From assembly GCA_031553435.1 (NCBI GenBank), contig JAVBLQ010000071.1:1-41118 (forward strand): a stretch of 41,118 nucleotides of DNA, written 5' to 3'. The position numbers and the translations under genes are program-made. The notes under the pieces are model-generated. The model was not told where the DNA came from, made no database searches, and saw only the letters and a program-made list of their open reading frames with translations. This document shows, in pieces, positions 33,025 to 39,851 of the stretch (the stretch's first letter is position 1; each line of letters starts with the position of its first letter). The stretch is from JAVBLQ01 sp031553435. Lineage in GTDB: Bacteria; Bacteroidota; Bacteroidia; Bacteroidales; Azobacteroidaceae.

Positions 33025-33921
33025 ATGAAACCAAAACACATTTTACGTTTTACAGGGAAAGAAAAAAATGGCATTTTTATGTTATTTTGTTTGATTATAG
33101 GTGTTTGCATTGGTCGTCTTTTTCTTCCCAAACGGCAAATCGATACTCCACCTGAAGTTGGGTTAGTAGCGCCTGCCAAAGTCGAAAAAAATTATACACT
33201 CAACTATTTTGATCCCAATACGGCAGATTCATTTTCGTTGTCGAACCTCGGATTGGAAGCCAGAGTTATAAAAAGCATTGTCAATTATAGAAATAAAGGC
33301 GGACGGTTCAGAACTCCGGAAGACCTGTCTAAAATTTACGGGTTAAGCACTCAAAAATTTGAAGAGCTAAGATCTTATATACATATTTATAATCAGGAAA
33401 ATCACAGGATTAATCATAGTTCCGAAAAATATTTCAAAGAAAAACCTTTTTATAAAAAATCCGAAGAACCGACTTTTTACAGCAACAAATCATTTCCGAA
33501 AGAAGAAAAGCACAAAGAAGGAATTAAGGTTGATATATCAGACGCCGACACTACCGAACTCAAAAAGATACCGGGAATAGGTTCTGCTTATGCCAAAAGG
33601 ATCATTAAATACCGCCAATTGCTGGGAGGTTTTTCTTCTGTTGAACAAATAAAAGAAGTATATGGCGTGACTCCTGAAATGTATGAAAAAATTTCTGTCT
33701 GGATGAAAATTGAATCTTTTGTGATACAGCAAATTATAGTGAACAAATCTTCTTTAGACAAACTGAAATCACATCCATACATCAATTTTTATCAGGCAAA
33801 AGCCATAATTGAATTAAAAAATAAAAAGGGAAAATTGCAAAATATTGAAGAATTATCCCTTTTGGAAGAATTTACATCATTTGATTTGCAACGGCTAAAA
33901 CCTTATTTGAACTTTGAGTAA
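33025..33921 (+). CDS. membrane-anchored helix-hairpin-helix protein (ComEA-like)
   Basis: A 298-residue protein with one transmembrane helix near the start (about 13-32, GIFMLFCLIIGVCIGRLFL) and three helix-hairpin-helix domains outside: one with FDPNTADSFSLSNLGLEARVIKSIVNYRNKGGRF (about 55-110), the best one with VDISDADTTELKKIPGIGSAYAKRIIKYRQLLGGF (about 170-230, with the G-I-G turn) and a third degenerate one at the end (IIVNKSSLDKLKSHPYINFYQAKAIIELKNKKGKL). Such domains bind DNA backbone; ComEA relatives capture DNA for uptake in the periplasm. No other competence gene is adjacent, so a role in DNA uptake is only possible. It is co-transcribed with the LolD-like gene. Confidence 0.88.
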   Translation: MKPKHILRFTGKEKNGIFMLFCLIIGVCIGRLFLPKRQIDTPPEVGLVAPAKVEKNYTLNYFDPNTADSFSLSNLGLEARVIKSIVNYRNKGGRFRTPEDLSKIYGLSTQKFEELRSYIHIYNQENHRINHSSEKYFKEKPFYKKSEEPTFYSNKSFPKEEKHKEGIKVDISDADTTELKKIPGIGSAYAKRIIKYRQLLGGFSSVEQIKEVYGVTPEMYEKISVWMKIESFVIQQIIVNKSSLDKLKSHPYINFYQAKAIIELKNKKGKLQNIEELSLLEEFTSFDLQRLKPYLNFE

Positions 33922-33943
33922 TTTTAAATTCAAAAAAAATGTG

Positions 33944-33951
33944 TACGTTTG
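33944..33951 (+). promoter_or_regulatory. promoter of the DUF4369-type gene, -7 box TACGTTTG
   Basis: TACGTTTG lies 28 bases before the ATG at 33980. The nearest TTTG upstream is 27 bases away, longer than usual. Confidence 0.5.
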
Positions 33952-33979
33952 TGACTAAAAATAAATATATAATTTATCT

Positions 33980-35140
33980 ATGAAACTTTCGTATATTTAC
34001 AATTCCCTGATAATTTGTGCGATATGCATTTTAACAATTTCTTGCGCCGATAAAACAAAATTTACTGTCAAAGGAGAGGTTGCAGATGCTGATGGAAAAA
34101 CAATGTATCTTGAACATGTAGGAGTTGCCAAAGCCACAGTATTAGATTCTGTAAAATTGAAAGGCAACGGGAATTTTTCATTCAAACAACAACGTCCTGA
34201 ATCTCCGGATTTCTATAGATTAAAATTGAATAATCAACTGATTAATTTTTCAATAGATTCTACGGAAACAATTACAATTCATGCAAATACTTCCGATTTT
34301 GCTAAAGGTTATACAATTGAAGGATCCCAAAATTGTTTGGACATTAAAAATTTGACTTTGTTACAAATGAGAACAAAGGAAAATTTTACCGGATTACAAA
34401 AACGTTTTGACCAAAAAGAATTATCAGAAGAAGATTATCAAAAAGAATTGGATACCATATTAAAAAATTATAAAGATTCTGCTCAGGTTTACATATTGAC
34501 TAATCCAAAATCAGCCGCCTCATATTTTGGTCTTTTTCAACAGATTGATGGTTTGCTGATTTTCAATCCGTACGAAAATCGCGATAATAAAATTTATCGC
34601 GCTGTAGCGACCAGCCTCAATCTATATTATCCCAATGCTGTAAGAACCAAACATTTAAATGATTTGACTTTGAATGCAATCAAGGTTCTGAATAGCAAAA
34701 GAGCTACCCCAACTGTAACAGAAGAAAGTATAGTTTCTTATTTCGAAATTGTTTTGCCTGATTTAAAAGGTTCAGAAAGAAAATTGTCGGATTTGGTTAA
34801 GGAAGGAAAGTTAATCATAGTGGATTTTACTGCATATCAATCTCCTGCTTCTTCCGGACACAATATGGACCTGGATGAAGTGTATGAAAAATATAAAAAC
34901 AATGGATTGGAAATTTATCAGGTCTCTTTAGATTCCGATACCCATTTTTGGAAAAATGTTGCAGTTAATCTTCCCTGGATATGTGTGAGAGATCCGCAAT
35001 CTATATATTCTCAATATGCTGCAACCTATTATGTACAAGATCTCCCTACCGCCTTTATTATCAATAAAAAAGGGGAAATTGTAAAAAGAATAGAATCTTT
35101 TAAGAATTTAGAGAAAGATATAACGCCTTATCTAAATTGA
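33980..35140 (+). CDS. thioredoxin-like lipoprotein with DUF4369 domain, active-site cysteines lost
   Basis: A 386-residue lipoprotein (lipobox ICILTISC, lipidated Cys22). Residues about 27-125 form the DUF4369 beta-domain (FTVKGEVADADGKTMYLEHV), a helical linker follows (KRFDQKELSEEDYQKELDTIL), and about 255-386 is a TlpA-type thioredoxin domain (FEIVLPDLKGSERKLSDLVKEGKLIIVDFTAYQSPASSGHN). In active relatives the last motif is F-W-A-x-W-C-x-P-C; here both cysteines are replaced (F-T-A-Y-Q-S-P-A-S, residues 283-291). The cis-proline segment is kept (DLPTAFIINKKGEIV). It is therefore unlikely to exchange disulfides by the usual mechanism, and may bind substrates or act as a structural subunit. 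It converges with trmD over a compact hairpin. Confidence 0.88.
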   Translation: MKLSYIYNSLIICAICILTISCADKTKFTVKGEVADADGKTMYLEHVGVAKATVLDSVKLKGNGNFSFKQQRPESPDFYRLKLNNQLINFSIDSTETITIHANTSDFAKGYTIEGSQNCLDIKNLTLLQMRTKENFTGLQKRFDQKELSEEDYQKELDTILKNYKDSAQVYILTNPKSAASYFGLFQQIDGLLIFNPYENRDNKIYRAVATSLNLYYPNAVRTKHLNDLTLNAIKVLNSKRATPTVTEESIVSYFEIVLPDLKGSERKLSDLVKEGKLIIVDFTAYQSPASSGHNMDLDEVYEKYKNNGLEIYQVSLDSDTHFWKNVAVNLPWICVRDPQSIYSQYAATYYVQDLPTAFIINKKGEIVKRIESFKNLEKDITPYLN

Positions 35141-35178
35141 AAATGGAAAGTGGAAAGTTTTAATTTCACTTTCCACTT
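35141..35178. terminator. heptad hairpin terminator between convergent genes
   Basis: aagtggaaagt (35148-35158) and actttccactt (35168-35178) are perfectly complementary around a 9-base loop. The left arm has 7-base phasing (atggaaa gtggaaa g). It fills the whole 36-base gap and the right end touches the trmD stop codon. Confidence 0.8.
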
Positions 35179-35848
35179 ACAAAAGATCCGGTCTCAACCT
35201 CCTTGTCCTTTCAATTGATTGTTCTAATTCCCAATCCCTGATTTTACGTTCATGGCCTGACAAAAGCACTTCCGGAACCTGCCATCCTTTATAATCAGCA
35301 GGACGGGTGTAAACGGGAGGCGCCAGTAAATTGTCTTGAAAAGAATCCGTCAAAGCAGACTGTTCATCACTGATAGCGCCTGGAATCAGGCGTACAATTG
35401 CATCAGTTATAATCGCAGCAGGAAGTTCACCACCTGTAAGTACATAGTCACCGACAGATATTTCCTTGGTAATCAGATGTTCCCGAACTCTATAATCAAT
35501 GCCTTTATAATGACCGCATAAAATGATCAGGTTTTGAGATAAAGAAAGTTTGTTGGCCATTGGCTGATCAAACTTTTCTCCGTCCGGAGAAGTATATATA
35601 ACTTCGTCGTAATTTCGTTGGTCTTTCAGAAAAGAGATTGCCCTGTCAATCGGCTCACATTGCATAACCATACCGGCAGATCCGCCAAAAGCATAATCGT
35701 CCACACGTTTGTGTTTATCAATAGAGAAATCTCTCAAATTATGAACATGTATTTCAACCAATCCCTTGTCCTGAGCGCGTTTAATGATGGAGTGGCTGAA
35801 AGGACTTTCCAATATTTCAGGTAAAACTGTAATTATATCGATTCTCAT
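35177..35848 (-). CDS. trmD: tRNA (guanine-N1)-methyltransferase
   Basis: A 223-residue SPOUT methyltransferase that puts a methyl group on G37 next to the anticodon of tRNAs reading CNN codons, from S-adenosylmethionine. The pattern is standard: MRIDIITVLPEILESPFSHSIIKRAQ, DDYAFGGSAGMVMQCEPI, LCGHYKGIDYRVRE, EISVGDYVLTGGELPA (knot region), YTRPADYKGWQVPEVLLSGHERKI. Length is slightly short but normal for the family. It stands alone, not in the usual rimM-trmD-rplS group. tRNA-Leu(UAG), one of its likely substrates, is in this window. Confidence 0.97.
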   Translation of the reverse strand: MRIDIITVLPEILESPFSHSIIKRAQDKGLVEIHVHNLRDFSIDKHKRVDDYAFGGSAGMVMQCEPIDRAISFLKDQRNYDEVIYTSPDGEKFDQPMANKLSLSQNLIILCGHYKGIDYRVREHLITKEISVGDYVLTGGELPAAIITDAIVRLIPGAISDEQSALTDSFQDNLLAPPVYTRPADYKGWQVPEVLLSGHERKIRDWELEQSIERTRRLRPDLL

Positions 35849-35855
35849 ATGAATA

Positions 35856-35935
35856 GTGACATCGTGACGAGGTGAGATGTGACTTTAATTTGGTTTTCAC
35901 TTCGTCACTGTGAGCAACACGAACGCCACCTCGTA
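35856..35935. repeat. heptad/octad inverted repeat between trmD and ligA
   Basis: gtgacgaggtg (35864-35874) pairs with cacttcgtcac (35898-35908), with one G-T wobble, and acgaggtg also pairs with cacctcgt at 35927-35934. Left-arm words are spaced 8, 8 and 7 bases apart (gtgacatc gtgacgag gtgagat gtgac). It lies between the two divergent starts, in the trmD leader. Confidence 0.7.
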
Positions 35936-35947
35936 GAATTTATGAGA

Positions 35948-35955
35948 CAAAGGTA
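35948..35955 (-). promoter_or_regulatory. possible trmD promoter, -7 box TACCTTTG
   Basis: The minus strand carries TACCTTTG about 100 bases before the trmD ATG. No properly spaced -33 box is visible. The trmD leader would contain the repeat at 35856-35935. Confidence 0.5.
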
Positions 35956-35960
35956 ACATT

Positions 35961-35992
35961 TTTGGTCAAATAAAAATATTCAATTACTTTTG
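35961..35992 (+). promoter_or_regulatory. ligA promoter TTTG-N20-TACTTTTG
   Basis: TTTG (35961-35964) and TACTTTTG (35985-35992) at 20 bases spacing fit the Bacteroidota promoter well and precede the ATG by 22 bases. Confidence 0.75.
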
Positions 35993-36014
35993 CATTCAAA
36001 GTATTCTTCATATT

Positions 36015-38021
36015 ATGCAAGACATAAAAGAACAGATTGAAGCTTTACGGCAAATACTTCACCAGCATAATTATAAATATTATGTACTCTCTAGACCTGA
36101 AATTTCTGATTTTGAGTTTGATTCGCTTTTAAAAAAACTACAAGATTTAGAAAAAAAATATCCTGAATACAACGATCCTAACTCTCCGACACAAAGGGTT
36201 GGAAGCGACATCAATAAAAATTTTGTTCAGGCGGAGCACAAATATCCGATGCTCTCTTTATCAAATACATACTCCGAAGAAGAAGTCCGGAATTTTTATG
36301 AATCTGTTCAAAAATCATTGAATGAACCTTTTGAAATAGTTTGCGAATTAAAATATGACGGAACCTCTATCTCTTTAATATACAAAAACGGATTACTGGA
36401 TAAAGCCATTACCCGCGGAGATGGAACCAAAGGCGACGATGTTACTGCCAATGTGAAAACAATCCGTTCCATTCCATTGAAACTGATAGGAAATGATTTT
36501 CCCGAAGAATTTGAAATAAGAGGCGAAATTTTAATGCCTTGGGATGTTTTCGACGCATTGAATAAAGAACGAGCCGAACAGGAAGAACCTCTTCTTGCCA
36601 ATCCCCGGAATGCGGCATCCGGAACTTTGAAACAACTGAATCCGGCTATTGTAGCCTCCAGAAAGTTGGATTCCTATTTATATTATCTTTTGGGAGAAAA
36701 ACTTCCTGCCGACGGACATTATGAGAATCTTCAAAAGGCCAAATCCTGGGGATTCAAAATTCCGAATGAAACAATTAAGTGTCAAACACTTGAAGAAGTT
36801 TTCGACTTTATAAAAAAATGGGATACCGACAGAAAAAAACTTCCGGTCGCAACCGACGGAATAGTTTTGAAAGTCAACTCTTTACAACAACAAAAAAATT
36901 TAGGTTATACTGCCAAATCACCCCGATGGGCTATTGCGTATAAATTTCAAGCGGAAAAAGTATTGACACGTCTGAATTCTGTATCCTTTCAGGTTGGAAG
37001 AACCGGTGCTGTGACTCCGGTAGCAAATCTCGAACCGGTGCTATTATCAGGTACAACCGTAAAAAGAGCTTCTTTACATAATGCTGACATTATTAAGACT
37101 TTGGATCTACATATCGGAGACATGGTTTATGTTGAAAAAGGTGGCGAAATTATTCCGAAAATCGTTGGCGTAGATATAAATTCCCGTTTCCTTATAGGAG
37201 ATAAAGTCATTTTTATCAAAAATTGTCCTGAATGTGGAAGTCCGTTGATCAGATATGAAGGAGAAGCTGCGCATTATTGTCCTGATGAATATGGTTGCCC
37301 ACCTCAAATTAAAGGAAAGATAGAACATTTTGTGACACGTAAAGCTATGGATATAGGTGTGGGATCAGAAAGCGTAGATCTTTTTTATGAGAAAAATCTA
37401 ATTAAAGATGCTGCTGATTTATATAATCTTAAAATCCAGGATTTAATATGTCTGGAAAAATGGGGAGAAAAAAGTGCAAGAAATTTTATAGAAAGTGTTA
37501 AAAAATCGAACCAAATTCCGTTTCAACGTGTTTTATATGCATTAGGAATTCGTTTTGTAGGCGAAACTGTAGCAAAAAAACTAGCCTCTGCATTTGTTGA
37601 TATAGATTCATTATCCAAAGCAAGCGTTGAAGAACTAACACAAGTAGATGAAATCGGACAACGAATAGCAGAAAGCGTGGTCAATTATTTTGCAGATGAA
37701 AGGAACCGTCAGTTGGTTGAAAAACTGAAAACTGCGGGATTGAAGTTCAAATTAGATGAACAAACTCTATCCGAAAGAACAGATAAACTGAAAGGATTGA
37801 CTTTTGTGATAAGTGGCACATTTTCAAAATATTCACGTGATGAATATAAAGAAATGATTGAAAAAAACGGAGGAAAAAATTCCGGATCCGTATCTAAAGC
37901 TACAGATTATATATTGGCAGGAGAAAATATGGGGCCTGCTAAACTGGAAAAGGCTAAAAAACTGGGAGTGAAAATTATCAGTGAAGAGGAGTTTTTAGAA
38001 ATGGTGACTGGTTACAAGTAA
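36015..38021 (+). CDS. ligA: NAD-dependent DNA ligase
   Basis: A 668-residue enzyme that seals nicks in DNA during replication and repair. All domains are in order: an N-terminal Ia domain (HQHNYKYYVLSRPEISDFEFD), the adenylation domain with catalytic Lys113 in ELKYDGTS, an OB fold (VGRTGAVTPVANLEPV), a four-cysteine zinc finger (CPECGSPL ... CPDEYGCP), helix-hairpin-helix repeats (LASAFVDIDSLSKASVEELTQVDEIGQRIAESV) and a C-terminal BRCT domain (LKGLTFVISGTFSKYSRDEYKEMI). Length is normal. It has its own promoter and is followed by the DUF6913 gene and dapA on the same strand. Confidence 0.98.
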   Translation: MQDIKEQIEALRQILHQHNYKYYVLSRPEISDFEFDSLLKKLQDLEKKYPEYNDPNSPTQRVGSDINKNFVQAEHKYPMLSLSNTYSEEEVRNFYESVQKSLNEPFEIVCELKYDGTSISLIYKNGLLDKAITRGDGTKGDDVTANVKTIRSIPLKLIGNDFPEEFEIRGEILMPWDVFDALNKERAEQEEPLLANPRNAASGTLKQLNPAIVASRKLDSYLYYLLGEKLPADGHYENLQKAKSWGFKIPNETIKCQTLEEVFDFIKKWDTDRKKLPVATDGIVLKVNSLQQQKNLGYTAKSPRWAIAYKFQAEKVLTRLNSVSFQVGRTGAVTPVANLEPVLLSGTTVKRASLHNADIIKTLDLHIGDMVYVEKGGEIIPKIVGVDINSRFLIGDKVIFIKNCPECGSPLIRYEGEAAHYCPDEYGCPPQIKGKIEHFVTRKAMDIGVGSESVDLFYEKNLIKDAADLYNLKIQDLICLEKWGEKSARNFIESVKKSNQIPFQRVLYALGIRFVGETVAKKLASAFVDIDSLSKASVEELTQVDEIGQRIAESVVNYFADERNRQLVEKLKTAGLKFKLDEQTLSERTDKLKGLTFVISGTFSKYSRDEYKEMIEKNGGKNSGSVSKATDYILAGENMGPAKLEKAKKLGVKIISEEEFLEMVTGYK

Positions 38022-38023
38022 AT

Positions 38024-38057
38024 GTAATCTCTGTAACTCATAACTTGTGATTCGTAA
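38024..38057. repeat. heptad tract after ligA
   Basis: gtaactc ataactt gtgattc gtaactc are four successive 7-base units of similar form. It directly follows the ligA stop; no strong inverted arm is seen. Confidence 0.65.
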
Positions 38058-38072
38058 CTCAAAAATAGATAT

Positions 38073-38606
38073 ATGTTCAATTTTATGATGGATAAAATAC
38101 TCAAATCTCTTTTGAAAAAAAAGAGGAAAAAGCAACGGATTTATAAGGACTTATCAGCAATAAGAACAGTACTTGTATTATTCGAAGCCAAAGATTTTGA
38201 AACATCAGAGGCATTTATCAAGAATCTGAAGAAATTAGGAAAACAGGTACATGCTTGCGGTTACGTTGCAAAAGGCGACACCAGGGATTATACGCGGACA
38301 TTCTACCGGATGATTTTTCCCAAAGCAGATATCAATTGGTTTGGAAAACCATCCCATTCGCTGATCAGTTTTTTGAATGAAACACCTTGCGATGCGGTAA
38401 TAGACCTTTCCATTGAGCAAAATATAACTCTGGATTATTTGGTTTCTTCCATTAAATCACCATTGAAAATCGGTATGAAGAAAAATAATTATCCCATATA
38501 TGATTTTTGTATATCACCCGGCGATGATATTTCCAATGAAACAATAAATACAGCTTATCTGGGAAAACAAATTTTGTTTTATCTCAAAACTGTGCATTCA
38601 GCTTGA
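38073..38606 (+). CDS. DUF6913 family protein
   Basis: A 177-residue protein with a very basic N-terminal helix (KILKSLLKKKRKKQRIYKDL) and an alpha/beta core: VLVLFEAKDFETSEAFIKNLKKLGKQVHACGYVAKGD, TFYRMIFPKADINWFGKPS, CDAVIDLSIEQNITLDYLVSSIKSPLKIGMKKNNYPIYDF. This matches a group of uncharacterised Bacteroidales proteins (DUF6913), often found beside dapA or ligA; no function is known to me. The alternating strands resemble a Rossmann-type nucleotide-binding fold, but no nucleotide motif is evident. Alternative in-frame starts at ATG 38085 or 38088 would shorten it by only 4-5 residues. It lies 51 bases after ligA and 50 bases before dapA, which has its own promoter. Confidence 0.8.
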   Translation: MFNFMMDKILKSLLKKKRKKQRIYKDLSAIRTVLVLFEAKDFETSEAFIKNLKKLGKQVHACGYVAKGDTRDYTRTFYRMIFPKADINWFGKPSHSLISFLNETPCDAVIDLSIEQNITLDYLVSSIKSPLKIGMKKNNYPIYDFCISPGDDISNETINTAYLGKQILFYLKTVHSA

Positions 38607-38625
38607 AACAATCACAGATTTTTAA

Positions 38626-38633
38626 TACTTTTG
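38626..38633 (+). promoter_or_regulatory. dapA promoter, -7 box TACTTTTG
   Basis: TACTTTTG lies 23 bases before the dapA ATG; CTTG at 38602-38605, 20 bases upstream, may be the -33 box. Confidence 0.6.
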
Positions 38634-38656
38634 CACATCACTCTACAAACTTATAG

Positions 38657-39550
38657 ATGGCACAAATTAATTTAAAAGGGATGGGGGTCGCCTTGATTAC
38701 TCCATTTAAAGAAAATGAAACAGTAGATTTTACAGCCTTATCCCGACTGGTTGATTATCAACTTCAGAATGGAACTGATTATTTGGTTGTTTTAGGTACG
38801 ACTGCGGAAACGCCAACTCTTACCTCCGACGAAAAAGAAAAAATAATTGAACTGGTCATTTCAAAAGTAAATGGAAAAATTCCCATTATACTTGGAGTTG
38901 GTGGAAATAATACGAAAGCTGTCGTTGATGAATTAAAGACCAGAAATTTCGAAGGCATCGATGGGATTTTATCTGTAGTGCCTTATTATAACAAGCCCTC
39001 GCAGGAAGGAATCTATCAACATTATGCTGCTGTAGCACAAGCTACTAAATTGCCTGTTATATTATACAATGTTCCGGGAAGAACGGGTGTCAATATGACG
39101 GCAGAAACAACTTTACGTATTGCCCGTGAATTTTCCAATGTAAAAGCCATCAAAGAAGCATCGGGAAATATCACACAAATGGATGATATCATTAAAAATA
39201 AGCCAAGAGATTTTGACGTTATTTCAGGCGATGACGGGATCACTTTCCCATTGATCACATTAGGTGCTATTGGAGTAATTTCTGTAATAGGAAATGCTTT
39301 TCCGAAAGAATTCAGCCGCATGGTAAGACTGGCATTGGCCGGAGATTTTGCCAATGCACTGACTATCCATCATAGTTTTACCGAATTATTTGAACTACTG
39401 TTTGTTGATGGTAATCCAGCCGGAGTGAAAAGTATGTTAAACATGATGGGTTATATTGAGAATAAATTGCGCTTGCCTTTAGTTCCTACACGAATTACAA
39501 CATATGAAAAAATAAGAGATGTGTTGAGGGTACTCAATATTAAATGTTGA
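38657..39550 (+). CDS. dapA: 4-hydroxy-tetrahydrodipicolinate synthase
   Basis: A 297-residue enzyme that condenses aspartate semialdehyde with pyruvate, the first step to diaminopimelate and lysine. The catalytic set is present: Thr48/Thr49 in VLGTTAETPTL, Tyr137 in YNVPGRTGVNM, and the Schiff-base lysine Lys166 in AIKEASGN. PYYNKPSQEGIYQHY is also typical. Length is normal. Its substrate is the product of Asd, encoded elsewhere in this window on the other strand. Confidence 0.98.
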   Translation: MAQINLKGMGVALITPFKENETVDFTALSRLVDYQLQNGTDYLVVLGTTAETPTLTSDEKEKIIELVISKVNGKIPIILGVGGNNTKAVVDELKTRNFEGIDGILSVVPYYNKPSQEGIYQHYAAVAQATKLPVILYNVPGRTGVNMTAETTLRIAREFSNVKAIKEASGNITQMDDIIKNKPRDFDVISGDDGITFPLITLGAIGVISVIGNAFPKEFSRMVRLALAGDFANALTIHHSFTELFELLFVDGNPAGVKSMLNMMGYIENKLRLPLVPTRITTYEKIRDVLRVLNIKC

Positions 39551-39566
39551 GTTGAACTCAAACAAA

Positions 39567-39645
39567 GCACAAAGTTTGCCTGATATTCTCCCTTATGAGA
39601 ACTTTGTTCATAAAATAAACTTTGTGCCTTTATGTCTTCGTGTTT
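39567..39645. repeat. octad inverted repeat after dapA
   Basis: gcacaaagttt (39567-39577) and aaactttgtgc (39617-39627) are perfectly complementary. The right arm continues with words of period 8 (ctttgtgc ctttatgt cttcgtg). The sequence resembles the octad hairpin at 22819-22866. Probable dapA terminator. Confidence 0.75.
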
Positions 39646-39702
39646 TAAATTCATACTATAAACCTTTCTCTACTTCTTAGCGTTCTAACCTTTATTAATT
39701 CA

Positions 39703-39837
39703 GTGAAAGGTGAGGGTCGCTTCGCTCCCTGCGAAAGGTGAAAGTCGCTTCGCTCCTTTGTGAACTCGCTACGCTCGTGGTGAAGAGGGGAAATAATTCA
39801 CCTTTCACAAGGGAACGTAGTGACCTTCCCCTTTCAC
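39703..39837. repeat. 135-bp nested palindromic repeat before the integrase
   Basis: gtgaaagg (39703-39710) pairs with cctttcac (39830-39837) and an inner gaaaggtga near 39733 pairs with tcacctttc at 39798-39806. Two copies of gtcgcttcgctcc and one of actcgctacgctcg lie inside, each with short self-complementarity. The left half again shows 7-base words (gtgaaag gtgaggg; gcgaaag gtgaaag). The rest of 39551-39851 holds no gene. Confidence 0.75.
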
Positions 39838-39851
39838 AAAAAACTAAGGTT

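Noticed and set aside
39738..39851. Extended N-terminus of the integrase from 39738
   Set aside because: The extra 38 residues come from the palindromic repeat; the family start MKSTSIKLKFRPS is at 39852.
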